Origin: Fibrobacterota bacterium
GTDB lineage: Bacteria > Fibrobacterota > Chitinivibrionia > Chitinivibrionales > FEN-1185
Assembly: GCA_003165595.1 (NCBI GenBank)
Contig: PLWQ01000010.1
Span: 114,228 to 130,119, forward strand
DNA: 15,892 bases
Direction of reading: 5' to 3'
A program made the position numbers and the translations under genes. The notes below the pieces were generated by a model, which worked only from the letters and a program-made list of their open reading frames with translations, was not told where the DNA came from and ran no database searches. Shown in pieces: positions 1 to 7,402 of this stretch; the stretch's first letter is position 1, and every line of letters begins with the position of its first letter.

Positions 1-341
1 TTAGCAAACGACTATAAACTTCTTCTTCCTTAGGGATGGAAGATGCCCCGCAGCTTGCTGCGGGGCATCTTCAATATACCCGTTGCAAAACAGGGAAATG
101 CGCTTTGCAGGGAGGTGAACCGGGCGACAAAAGTAGGGAGACTAAGGGGCCTTGCACTACACGATGTTCTCTTGCAGGCGCAAGGAGGCACAGAGTATCT
201 TCGGAAGAACAGAGGCCCGGGCTTCGGGTTCGTGGCCCCATGCCACCGGGTTGCCAGAGGCTTAACCGTGTCTCCCGGGACGACAAAGCGGGAGCGCCCT
301 CAATGGTGCGAATCACAACCGGTCACAAGGAGAGTCGCGCG
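1..341. other. Non-coding stretch upstream of the GT2 gene
   Basis: I see no convincing gene here. An open frame runs through it into the glycosyltransferase, but its translation (many Arg, Gly and Pro, no domain) looks like read-through of GC-rich non-coding DNA, and the real start with a Shine-Dalgarno is at 342. The only clear structure is the hairpin at 39-72. I found no recognisable riboswitch or small RNA. Several purine-rich GGAGG-like stretches (near 110, 182 and 327) occur, and only the last is placed to serve a start codon. Confidence 0.6.
39..72. terminator. Perfect 16-bp hairpin, possible terminator of an upstream gene
   Basis: GAAGATGCCCCGCAGC (39-54) is exactly complementary to 57-72, leaving almost no loop (effectively a CTTG tetraloop at 54-57). 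Neither side carries a clear T-run, so this is not a canonical intrinsic terminator. It could end a transcript entering from the left, protect an mRNA 3' end, or be a dispersed palindrome. Confidence 0.4.
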
Positions 342-1301
342 ATGGAAACCGCCCCGGAAATTTCGGTGGTCGTGCCTCTTTACAATGAGGAGAAGACCGC
401 GGAAGAACTCGTCGCTTCTGTGAAGTCCACACTGGAAGAAATCGGCGGCACATGGGAACTGGTGCTGGTGAGCGACGGGTCGACCGACCGGACCGATGCG
501 CTCCTGCAGGAGGCCTCGCGGCTTGACACGCGCGTTAAGCTCGTGGTCCTTTCTCGGAATTTCGGCCAGCAGGCCGCGTTGTGCGCAGGCATGGATTATG
601 CGCGCGGAAGATCCGTGATCACCATGGACGCCGATTTGCAGCACCCGCCCGAGGTGCTCAAGGAGATGGTTCGGTTGTGGCGCGGCGGTTACGAAGTAGT
701 GTTTACTGTCCGTAAAGGCGCGGCAGGGGCGGGGTGGCTCAAACGTCTCACGTCGAACCTTTTCTACAGGGTTCTGCGGCGCCTTTCGCGAATCGACGTG
801 CGCGCGGGCGCTGCGGATTTCCGGCTGCTCGACCGCGCCGTGGTGGAATGCCTGGGAGGGTTTCACGAACGTCACCTGTTTTACCGCGGCCTGGTAAACT
901 GGGTGGGGTTTCGCCAGATTCCGCTGGAATATGCGGCCACACCGCGGTTTGCGGGAAAGTCCAAGTACACCTATAAGAAGATGCTGTCCCTGGCCGAAGA
1001 CGCGCTGCTTTCTTTTAGCGAACTTCCCTTGAAGCTGGCCATTGTCGCCGGGTCGCTCGCCATGCTCCTGGTGCTGGCCTACGCCGTGCACATCACCGTG
1101 CTTTTTGCTCTCGGCGAACACGTGGAGCCCGGTTGGACCTCGCTCATGTGCGTTCTCCTTATTTTCGGCAGCACGATCCTCCTGTCTCTCGGTGTGATCG
1201 GGCTCTATATCGGCCGCATTTACGAAGAAGTAAAGCGGCGGCCGCGGTACATTGTCCGGCGCGACTTCGGATTTGAACGGCCGCCCGAGGTGCGCGACTA
1301 A
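342..1301 (+). CDS. GtrB/DPM1-like polyprenyl-phosphate glycosyltransferase (GT2)
   Basis: A 319-residue membrane-anchored family 2 glycosyltransferase. Such enzymes transfer a sugar from a nucleotide sugar to undecaprenyl phosphate on the cytoplasmic face, making the lipid-linked donor for GT-C-type membrane transferases. Visible motifs: VVVPLYNEE at residues 9-17, DGSTDRT at 45-51 (nucleotide binding), DADLQ at 96-100 (metal/donor binding), and the R-x2-GKSKY segment before two C-terminal membrane helices (about residues 225-300) and a basic tail. Length and order match GtrB, YfdH and ArnC-like enzymes. The ATG at 342 is chosen because AAGGAG lies at 327-332, nine bases upstream, and homology begins at once. 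An ATG at 303 is possible but lacks a ribosome site. The sugar cannot be read from sequence. The gene converges on the DUF2079 gene with a one-base gap. Confidence 0.9.
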   Translation: METAPEISVVVPLYNEEKTAEELVASVKSTLEEIGGTWELVLVSDGSTDRTDALLQEASRLDTRVKLVVLSRNFGQQAALCAGMDYARGRSVITMDADLQHPPEVLKEMVRLWRGGYEVVFTVRKGAAGAGWLKRLTSNLFYRVLRRLSRIDVRAGAADFRLLDRAVVECLGGFHERHLFYRGLVNWVGFRQIPLEYAATPRFAGKSKYTYKKMLSLAEDALLSFSELPLKLAIVAGSLAMLLVLAYAVHITVLFALGEHVEPGWTSLMCVLLIFGSTILLSLGVIGLYIGRIYEEVKRRPRYIVRRDFGFERPPEVRD

Positions 1302-1302
1302 G

Positions 1303-3156
1303 TCAGCGATCCTTTGATCCGCCGCCGGCCTCTTTGTCCTTCGCACCCGTCCTTTGGAGGAGAAAGACCCCGTCCTGCGCTTCCAGCAGGTTATACGAGC
1401 CGTTTTTCTGGAGCGCTTCGAATCCCGCCCGTTGCTCTTCGGGAGTATACCAATCCCACCATTGTTGTCTCAGTGTGTCGACAAGCACATAGTCCGGTTG
1501 GATGGACGGGGAAAAACGGGGGAAAAGGAAATACCATTTTCTGGTGAGAAGATGCGAGCTGAATCGGCTGGAGCTCATCACCGGCGCGTCCGGCGGGATC
1601 TTCCTTATCAACTGATCGCATATCCGGTCGTGCGCGGTAGCAACGAACCGCTGGCGCTCTATCCAGAAACACCGTGCCGGAAATGCATGCCCCTGCAGCA
1701 GGAAGGTGAGGAGCGCGGCAACGGTCGCCGCGATCAAAACGAACCTGCGACGCGACTGGTTGGTGAGCGAGCCGACAAACGAAATAAACGCGTACACCAC
1801 AAACGGCACAAACAGCGCTTCGCGGTGGAGGAGAAGTTCGATGCCGCTTGCCGAAAGCCCGTCTTTCAGTTCGATCAAAATTCCTGCGGCAAGAATGTAC
1901 GGCCTCAGCACCGGTACCAGGGCAAAGGGAAGGAGCATCGACGTAAAGCCGATCACGTTGTTAGGACGGAAAAGAACCGAGGCGATGACTCCCGGGTGAA
2001 GAAAGGGAAACAGGACCAATGCCGCCAGCCCGCCGCCGTGCGGGAGAAACCCGTAATTGTCGCCGATGACCACCGGCTGGAATCCGCGGTTGAAAAAGGG
2101 CACCCCGACCTTGACGACAAAGAAAAACCAGGCAAGGCCGGCCACGGTTGTCGCCATGCCCGCTTTCCGGTTCTTCCCGAAAAGGTAGATGCCGTAGCCC
2201 GCATACGCAAGACCCGCGTATTCTTTACACATAAGAGCAAGCCCGGCCGTGACCGCAAACATGCCCCATCGCTTGCTGTCTGCGCTATAGAAACTCAGCA
2301 GCATAAACACCATGGCAAACACGTCCGAATGTACGGCCTCGAGATTCACGCAATGTACGGGGAGATACAGCAGAAACACGATGCCGATCACCGCGGCTGA
2401 AGCGGCGCCCGTGCGTTGCTTTGCAAGGAGGAATGCCGCGCCCGCAGCGGCGCCCACAAACAGGGTCTCCAGCCAGAGCAGCCAGCGCGGATCGTTCCAC
2501 AGGAAGCTCAAAGGTGAAAGCACCAGGTAGATAAGGGGCCAATGCCATTGCAGGAAACTCGTCTCATGCGACATCATATCGATGATCCGGAAGGGCCATG
2601 CCCGCAGGCTTTGCCAGAAAGGCGGAAATTCGAACGAGAAATCGACCCATTCGATCGTGTAGGCATTGTAGAGTGCGGTGAGCTGGAACCCGAGCAGGAC
2701 CACATAGACGGCCACAGACACCGCAAACAGCGCCGTGAGCGCGGCGCGGAGGCTCCGGGCTTTTTTGACAAGCGGTTCGATCCGCGCGGCGCACCCGTAG
2801 GCGCAGAGGCAAACGCAGCCCGCGTAGCACAGCAGGTCAATCCAGGCGTTGATTGCCGAGCCTTTGGGACAGCGCATCGCAACGGGCATCAGATACAGCG
2901 CGATTGCCGGAAAATTGCTTAATGCGAGACGCTTGCGCTGAGCGGAATCGCACCGCCTGAGAATGTTCAGATCGCAAACAATAACGGCGCAGCTCGCTGC
3001 GACTGCGGCCGCAACAAGCAGCCAGCCGAGCGTTCCGGTGATGCGATCGGGAACGCCGCATGCCGCGATGACGATTCCGCAGACCAGGAAGCAAAGGGAG
3101 GCATAATTGATCCGCAGGTTTGCGCCCGCAGCCGGATGGGCTTGGGTCTCTGTCAT
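1303..3156 (-). CDS. DUF2079-family polytopic membrane protein, GT-C-like
   Basis: About 617 residues with many hydrophobic helices, resembling DUF2079 membrane proteins (relatives of GT-C/PMT glycosyltransferases). Supporting features: an acidic first-loop motif (EWVDFSFEFPPFWQSLRAWP), the HWPLIYLVLSPLSFLW segment, and a CKEYAGL motif matching the family's conserved K-E after a helix. Function is unproven. The adjoining GtrB-like gene suggests use of a polyprenyl-linked sugar on the outer face of the membrane. I chose the ATG at 3156: AGGAGG lies 12 bases upstream (3169-3174), and a TTTAGA-17-TATGAT promoter at 3230-3202 would start transcription near 3195, which excludes the upstream ATG at 3225. 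The C-terminus is hydrophilic and ends in a Lys/Gly-rich tail. No terminator separates it from the convergent GT2 gene. Confidence 0.75.
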   Translation of the reverse strand: MTETQAHPAAGANLRINYASLCFLVCGIVIAACGVPDRITGTLGWLLVAAAVAASCAVIVCDLNILRRCDSAQRKRLALSNFPAIALYLMPVAMRCPKGSAINAWIDLLCYAGCVCLCAYGCAARIEPLVKKARSLRAALTALFAVSVAVYVVLLGFQLTALYNAYTIEWVDFSFEFPPFWQSLRAWPFRIIDMMSHETSFLQWHWPLIYLVLSPLSFLWNDPRWLLWLETLFVGAAAGAAFLLAKQRTGAASAAVIGIVFLLYLPVHCVNLEAVHSDVFAMVFMLLSFYSADSKRWGMFAVTAGLALMCKEYAGLAYAGYGIYLFGKNRKAGMATTVAGLAWFFFVVKVGVPFFNRGFQPVVIGDNYGFLPHGGGLAALVLFPFLHPGVIASVLFRPNNVIGFTSMLLPFALVPVLRPYILAAGILIELKDGLSASGIELLLHREALFVPFVVYAFISFVGSLTNQSRRRFVLIAATVAALLTFLLQGHAFPARCFWIERQRFVATAHDRICDQLIRKIPPDAPVMSSSRFSSHLLTRKWYFLFPRFSPSIQPDYVLVDTLRQQWWDWYTPEEQRAGFEALQKNGSYNLLEAQDGVFLLQRTGAKDKEAGGGSKDR

Positions 3157-3201
3157 GGGTAAAGCAAGCCTCCTGGGGTTCCTGCGCATCAGTTTAATGG
3201 T

Positions 3202-3230
3202 ATCATAAGTGGTGGATTTCGTCATCTAAA
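3202..3230 (-). promoter_or_regulatory. Sigma-70-type promoter for the DUF2079 gene
   Basis: Reading the minus strand: TTTAGA (3230-3225), 17-base spacer, TATGAT (3207-3202). The -35 matches consensus at 4 of 6 positions and the -10 at 5 of 6. The predicted start near 3195 gives a leader of about 39 bases carrying the AGGAGG site. It is divergent from the promoter at 3262-3290. Confidence 0.5.
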
Positions 3231-3261
3231 TCCGTTGGGCCGTGCGCAGTTAAGGCGGGGT

Positions 3262-3290
3262 TTGACAATCCGCACGGTAGACTCTATTTT
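3262..3290 (+). promoter_or_regulatory. Sigma-70-type promoter for the GT-C-like membrane protein
   Basis: Consensus TTGACA (3262-3267), a 17-base spacer, then TATTTT (3285-3290). The predicted start near 3297 gives a leader of about 35 bases containing the GGAGG site at 3322-3326. Back-to-back with the promoter at 3202-3230. Confidence 0.6.
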
Positions 3291-3331
3291 CTGTTTCGTT
3301 ACCGACACTGTGCGGGACAACGGAGGAACTT

Positions 3332-4720
3332 GTGTTTGTAAAAAGAACGTTTTTCCCGCGGCTGCGTCGCCTGCGATGGCGTATTCTTGCAGTTGCCGGT
3401 GCAATCCTTGTGTGGGCAAGTTTATACGCCGATTGCTGGCACGTTGTGAGTCCGTATTGGTTCGGGAAGCATTTTCTGGATACCGAATATCTGGTTCTCG
3501 GACGTTGCAATCTCGCTCGTCAACATGGCTGTCTGTTTGCCGACGGGGGGTTGGCCGGCAGCATTACGGGCATTTATCCGCGGTACGAGGCTCAATACGA
3601 TTGTTTTTTCAACGCTTCGGTTATAGACAGTGCGGCCTCCCGGTACTCTCCATACATGTCCCAGTCTTGTTTCCAAACTGTTCTTCTATCGCTGGCAGAC
3701 AGGATTCTTCCTCTCGCGCCTTATCAGCGATTCGCGCTGTTCCGTGCTACTACCGCTTTGCTGGCAACCCTGTCGTTCATGCTCCTGGTGTACTGGATCC
3801 ACAGGAAATTCGGCGCCGTGGCCGCGGTGCTGGCGTTTTGTTCGGTTATCAGCTCTCCCTTCATCACCGTCTTTGGACGCAATCTCTGGTTTCAGTCGTG
3901 GACCTATCTGCTTCCCTTCTTTGCCGTTGCCTGGAGAATAAAGCGGATGCGGCCGAACGCGCCCATCTCATTTCGCACGGATTTCCTGGTTGTTGGTGCG
4001 GCGGTACTTGTCAAATGTATGTTGAACGGTTACGAATATGTGACAACGGCGGTCCTCGCGATTCTTTCGCCCTACGTGTACGACTGGTGTCTGCGGCAAC
4101 GCAGTCTCAAACACATTGCCGCGCAGGCCGGGAGCGCCCTGGGCGGCGCGGCCTGCGCGATCGCCATCACCTGCGTTATTCTGGTAGGACAAATCTCCGC
4201 GGTAAAAGGTTCGCCCAAAGCGGGAATAGACTACCTGCTGCAAACAGCCGAAGAACGAATGTACGGGAATCCGGAAAAGCATGTGGAATCGATATCGGCA
4301 AGTTTGCATGCGTCAACGGCAAGCGTGGTTTCTCTGTATCTGAGGGGACGCATGTTCGAGTACGGACTCATCAACTGGGAACGGGGAGAGGTGGTTCCCT
4401 GGCGATGGCTGCGCAGCTCGGTGAGATTTGCGCACCTGATCATTCTCACCTTGCTTGCATCGTGCGTATTGCTCTGGTCGGCGCGGCGCTGCGGATCTGA
4501 GCGGCGCCGCATTATCGCGGCAGTTGCCTCTACCGGCATTTCGATTGCGGCGCCGCTGTCGTGGATCGTGCTTTTCAAGGCGCACGCATTCGTTCACCCG
4601 CATCTCGACACCATCGTCTGGTATGTGCCTTTTGTCCCGATGGCCGCCGGGCTTTGCGGACTTGCAATCTCCCGATGGTGCGCCATTCTATCGGGGAAAT
4701 CAGATTGCGGTCCCGCATAA
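3332..4720 (+). CDS. Polytopic membrane protein, GT-C glycosyltransferase-like, unassigned
   Basis: A 462-residue protein. It has a basic N-terminus, a first membrane helix (about residues 16-32), then a long polar loop of about 85 residues rich in Asp, Tyr and Cys (including DTEYLVLGR and YPRYEAQYD), then a run of hydrophobic helices to the end. One helix followed by an acidic extracytoplasmic loop is the GT-C layout, where the loop acid acts as general base. I cannot assign a named family. The start is GTG at 3332, five bases after GGAGG (3322-3326), behind a good promoter. A second extracytoplasmic region (about residues 285-365) is predicted. It probably works with the GtrB-like and DUF2079 proteins in surface glycan or protein modification. 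That is inferred from context only. Confidence 0.65.
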   Translation: MFVKRTFFPRLRRLRWRILAVAGAILVWASLYADCWHVVSPYWFGKHFLDTEYLVLGRCNLARQHGCLFADGGLAGSITGIYPRYEAQYDCFFNASVIDSAASRYSPYMSQSCFQTVLLSLADRILPLAPYQRFALFRATTALLATLSFMLLVYWIHRKFGAVAAVLAFCSVISSPFITVFGRNLWFQSWTYLLPFFAVAWRIKRMRPNAPISFRTDFLVVGAAVLVKCMLNGYEYVTTAVLAILSPYVYDWCLRQRSLKHIAAQAGSALGGAACAIAITCVILVGQISAVKGSPKAGIDYLLQTAEERMYGNPEKHVESISASLHASTASVVSLYLRGRMFEYGLINWERGEVVPWRWLRSSVRFAHLIILTLLASCVLLWSARRCGSERRRIIAAVASTGISIAAPLSWIVLFKAHAFVHPHLDTIVWYVPFVPMAAGLCGLAISRWCAILSGKSDCGPA

Positions 4721-4764
4721 GTATGCGACGTTTCCCGGATCATTTTCCTTTCGCGGTCTCACGC

Positions 4765-4878
4765 TTACTTCGTTGCAACAAACGGCGAAGACAGAGCAAA
4801 GGCGTCGCCCGTAATTGACATTAGATACAGGCCGCTTGACAATCCGGCTATTGGAATATTCAGCTCGCCGTTATGAAC
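4765..4878 (-). pseudogene. Remnant of a type IX-type C-terminal sorting domain
   Basis: The last 37 codons of a minus-strand frame (stop TAA at 4765-4767) read as the end of a secretion sorting domain: GELNIPIAGLSSGLYLMSIT, then a short G-D turn and the strand ending SSPFVATK. This fits the family pattern of a hydrophobic strand, L-x2-G-x-Y, a strand, and a terminal F-V-x-x-K. The preceding codons (to 4965) show no homology, and no passenger domain or credible start exists upstream, where the flavodoxin gene begins its own 3' end. It is therefore best read as the tail of a lost secreted protein. It lies between the convergent ends of the genes at 4720 and 4962. Confidence 0.5.
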
Positions 4879-4961
4879 CTGATGCCTCTTCTTGTTTTCA
4901 GGTGTCTTCTCGTTACCGGCTCGAAACGGCTTTTCCCGCTCACCGGAGTAAATCCTCGGTT

Positions 4962-5552
4962 TCACCTTCCGGTAACTGCCTGTGCTCCCAGGGCAACGGC
5001 ACGCCCGCGCACGTCGGGCCTCTTCGTGATGTCGCCGGATACTCCGGCATTTGGAACCAGCATCGACTTGTAGATCATTCCGGTGTAGTCGGCAGTCAGA
5101 CGAAAGGGCGCTTCCAGCTCTTTGAGTCCCGCATCCTCATAGGCGCTCGCCAGCAGGACAAGTGTTTTTCCCTTGAGTTTTGTTTCCATGGTGTTCTTGT
5201 CGTTGTCCCACTTGTAGAGTGAAAACATCCGGTCCACCACTGCCTTCAGTTGCGAACTCATTGCGAAAAAGTAGAGAGGCGTGGCCATGACGATGACGTC
5301 CGCTTCGTTCATTCCCAACAACGCTTCGGCAACGTCGTCCTTGAAAACGCAGCCGTACTCCTCTTTCTTCTGACATGCCCGGCACGACTGGCATCCCGCC
5401 ACGCTTGATTTCAGCTCAGAAGCGCGAAGAACAGTAACCTGCGCGCCAAGGCCGGCGGCACCCTCGGAAAACCATTGGATCAGTTTGTCCGTATTGCCGT
5501 TCTTCTTGGGACTTCCCGAAATAGCGATCACTTTCTTGTTGGACGAGCCCAC
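4962..5552 (-). CDS. Flavodoxin-fold NAD(P)H-dependent FMN reductase, Isf-like cysteines
   Basis: A 196-residue flavodoxin_2/FMN-reductase family protein. The phosphate-binding loop SGSPKKNGNTDKL sits at residues 12-24. Four cysteines at 54, 57, 60 and 68 form C-x2-C-x2-C-x7-C, close to the compact cluster motif of iron-sulfur flavoproteins (Isf), followed by the usual K-D-D. The segment ATPLYFFAMSSQLKAVVDR (90-108) is the family's isoalloxazine-side strand and helix. The likely role is two-electron transfer from NAD(P)H through FMN, perhaps with a 4Fe-4S cluster. The substrate is unknown. The GTG at 5552 is chosen because GGAG (5564-5561) precedes it by eight bases. A TTG at 5612 sits at the predicted transcription start and is rejected. 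It is divergent from the AraC-family gene, with a 767-base gap. Confidence 0.85.
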   Translation of the reverse strand: MGSSNKKVIAISGSPKKNGNTDKLIQWFSEGAAGLGAQVTVLRASELKSSVAGCQSCRACQKKEEYGCVFKDDVAEALLGMNEADVIVMATPLYFFAMSSQLKAVVDRMFSLYKWDNDKNTMETKLKGKTLVLLASAYEDAGLKELEAPFRLTADYTGMIYKSMLVPNAGVSGDITKRPDVRGRAVALGAQAVTGR

Positions 5553-5617
5553 GTGTTGTTCTCCCTTCTCCGCTTGCCGGAATTCTTGACAATCGCCCGT
5601 TCGTTGTTCCAATTGAT

Positions 5618-5646
5618 AAAATACGCCTTTAGAATGTCGCTATCAA
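5618..5646 (-). promoter_or_regulatory. Sigma-70-type promoter for the flavodoxin-like gene
   Basis: On the minus strand: TTGATA (5646-5641), exactly 17 bases, TATTTT (5623-5618). The -10 is the same hexamer as at 3285-3290. The predicted start near 5611 leaves a leader of about 59 bases before the GTG at 5552. Confidence 0.6.
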
Positions 5647-5652
5647 ACAAAA

Positions 5653-6262
5653 ACCGAATTTCTCTAAAGGGTACCTTCAAATATTGAACGACCCCGCAGC
5701 AGCACGACTACGACTGCCACGCTTCTCGCAACGCCCCCAGGGCAATTTCTAAAGGTCCGCTAGAGAAGACCTTCTTCCGGCAGAAAGCCCAGAGAGCCAA
5801 GACGTTTTGTAGTAGGTATGGGGAAGAGTGGGTGAGTGGAGATGAAGAATGTACCCGGGACCGGAATCGGTATGCAGCAAAAAAGCCGCGGTATGTGTGG
5901 GATGACTTCTGCCGGGATATCCAGTGGGTCAAACTCCTACAAAGGCGATTCCCGCATTCCCTCCTTCGGTAACGCTTCCGGCAACATTCATTAGGATATT
6001 CCTCGCGCATCGTGTCCGCCGCACGATGCGGGGAATAGGCTCGTATTGGGATTCATGAAATCGTCCCGGTACTCCTGGAAATGGCCTGCATGACTTTCCG
6101 TTTCAACCCTCCGCCGCATGGCTTGGGGGATCTCAATGTCATTAAATGTATAAGATCTCTTTGAAGAAGTTCTTAACGAAAGTGACAAAATAGTGGGAAA
6201 AAACGACTACGTGAAAGCCTGATTCAATTGCCGGCAAAGGAGGAAGATCGGAAACTTGCATT
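5653..6262. other. Long intergenic stretch without a recognised gene
   Basis: About 600 bases between the flavodoxin and AraC-family promoters. Two short minus-strand frames (5708-6010 and 5991-6188) lack a ribosome site and domain content. The first is rich in Arg, Ser and Cys, as expected of non-coding sequence. One peptide in the second (DIEIPQAM) recalls a motif in SPFH/slipin proteins, but it does not continue. The clear signal is the tRNA-Leu 3'-end copy at 5852-5876. Confidence 0.55.
5852..5876 (-). repeat. Partial copy of the tRNA-Leu 3' end, att-like
   Basis: The 16 bases at 5854-5869 (plus strand CCCGGGACCGGAATCG) are identical to 7405-7420, the acceptor 3' strand and T-arm of tRNA-Leu(UAA), in the same orientation. 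Similarity continues on both sides: T at 5852 matches the discriminator position, and GGTATGC (5870-5876, sharing its first G with the match edge) resembles GGTACGC in the tRNA after a short gap. No other tRNA part is present. The copy lies downstream of the tRNA 3' end, where the distal att site of a tRNA-integrated element would be. Confidence 0.5.
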
Positions 6263-6290
6263 TTGGCACCCTTATAACCATATTTAAAAT
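6263..6290 (+). promoter_or_regulatory. Sigma-70-type promoter for the AraC-family gene
   Basis: TTGGCA (6263-6268, 5 of 6), 16-base spacer, TAAAAT (6285-6290, 5 of 6). A start near 6297 leaves a leader of about 23 bases containing the GGGGGA site at 6308-6313. Confidence 0.5.
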
Positions 6291-6319
6291 GAAGGGATGA
6301 GCGACACGGGGGACTTTAA

Positions 6320-7228
6320 ATGAGTATTGCAAGAAAAAATACCGGCACACCAGGGCCTGCTCGCAGGTCCTTGTTGTGTGCCCGGGAAGTGCTTATCGAC
6401 AACGTCCTTCCCCTGAACCGGCACGTCCAGATTTACGAAAAGAAACATTTTGTTAATCGGCCCTACCATTATCACTATCACCTCACAAACCAGTTGTTAT
6501 ATGTGATAGATGGGGAAGGACAGCTGCACCTCAAGAAGAAAGACTTGGACATCAGAAAACACGATTTGATCATAATGATGAAAAACGTGCGCCATCAGCT
6601 TTCATACAAGGCAAAATGCCAGCCGACGGTGAGCGTCATCAATTTTTCGGACGATATTTTCGACGGTTTTTCCTTTGGGAAATCGCTGCTAAGCTTTTTG
6701 AGAACGCTCAAGGAAGAAAAGGCTGTCGTTTCCACCAACAATTACCGGCTGATAGATGTGCCTCTTCTGCTTAAGGAAATGCTTTTTGAAATCAAGGGCG
6801 AGGTCAAGGAATGCCAGCAGTTGACCATTCTAAAGCTGCTCGAAATATTTCTTTTGTTAAAAAGATACCGAAGTGAAAAAACCGTGCCCTTCACGGAACA
6901 ACACCATACGTCCGCAACGGAAAAGAAAGTACTCGACACCATTCGCTATATTGAGATCAATTATTACAAAAAGCTCACGTTGGATACGATGGCCCGCATG
7001 GCATGCATAAGCAATCGCCAATATATCCGCATTTTCAAGAGACTGTCCGGGAAGACTTTCGTGAGGTTCTTGAATGGTATACGGGTCAATTATGCCAAGC
7101 AGCTTCTGCAAAGGAACAATTCGAAAATTACTTCGGTCTGCTTTGAAACAGGGTTTGAAGATGTGTCATATTTCTACAAGATCTTCAAGGAATTCACGGG
7201 AACTACTCCCAAAGTGTTTAGGAGCTGA
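6320..7228 (+). CDS. AraC-family transcriptional regulator
   Basis: 302 residues. The N-terminal half has a cupin-like sensing domain (about residues 35-110, with HYHYHLTNQLLYVIDGEG and a histidine-rich strand), the usual ligand-binding jelly roll of AraC/RhaS-type regulators. Residues about 200-302 form the double helix-turn-helix: the first near LTLDTMARMACISNRQYIRIFKR, the second in ITSVCFETGFEDVSYFYKIFKEFTG, ending P-K-V-F-R as is typical. Start ATG 6320 follows GGGGGA (6308-6313) by six bases. The gene is visibly AT-richer and more Lys/Ile/Asn-rich than its neighbours, suggesting transfer. It sits between tRNA-Leu and the tRNA 3'-end copy. It may control itself or the divergent flavodoxin gene. 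The inducer cannot be told. Confidence 0.9.
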   Translation: MSIARKNTGTPGPARRSLLCAREVLIDNVLPLNRHVQIYEKKHFVNRPYHYHYHLTNQLLYVIDGEGQLHLKKKDLDIRKHDLIIMMKNVRHQLSYKAKCQPTVSVINFSDDIFDGFSFGKSLLSFLRTLKEEKAVVSTNNYRLIDVPLLLKEMLFEIKGEVKECQQLTILKLLEIFLLLKRYRSEKTVPFTEQHHTSATEKKVLDTIRYIEINYYKKLTLDTMARMACISNRQYIRIFKRLSGKTFVRFLNGIRVNYAKQLLQRNNSKITSVCFETGFEDVSYFYKIFKEFTGTTPKVFRS

Positions 7229-7309
7229 TTTGATTTTCTAAAACTTCTGAATTGTCTTGAGGAATCTATCCGGCGATTAACTGAGGGAGTTGGCGAGGCA
7301 AAAGGTGTC

Positions 7310-7329
7310 AAAAATGACGCGTGGTCATT
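7310..7329 (-). terminator. Possible terminator downstream of tRNA-Leu
   Basis: On the minus strand AATGAC (7329-7324), loop CACGC, GTCATT (7318-7313) is followed by further T residues (to 7310) before GACACC. The six-base stem plus T-run lies about 75 bases after the tRNA 3' end. The stem is AT-rich and short, so it is weak. It could also act at the end of the AraC gene on the plus strand, although that side is followed by A residues. Confidence 0.3.
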
Positions 7330-7402
7330 GAAAAAACGCGAGGCTTATGTACTTTGTCAAGTTTTTGTCAAGAAGGCCATGCACGCGAATCCTTGGAAAA
7401 CC

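Noticed and set aside
36-341. N-terminal extension of the GT2 glycosyltransferase by about 100 residues
   Set aside because: The extension overlaps the 39-72 hairpin, shows no domain, and has no ribosome site. A good site and the start of homology are at 342.
3157-3225. Longer start for the DUF2079 protein at 3225
   Set aside because: It would lie upstream of the predicted -10 box (3207-3202) and has no Shine-Dalgarno. AGGAGG serves the ATG at 3156.
4815-4841. Two TTGACA boxes (4815-4820 and 4836-4841) as plus-strand promoters
   Set aside because: Neither has a -10 box at suitable spacing, no gene starts downstream on the plus strand, and both fall inside the sorting-domain remnant read on the other strand.
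5708-6010. 100-residue minus-strand frame as a gene
   Set aside because: Composition is that of translated non-coding DNA, with no start signals and no domain, and it covers the tRNA 3'-end copy.
5991-6188. Short minus-strand frame with a DIEIPQAM peptide recalling SPFH/slipin proteins
   Set aside because: The match is eight residues and the flanking sequence does not continue the family pattern. There is no ribosome site. Chance or a very old remnant.
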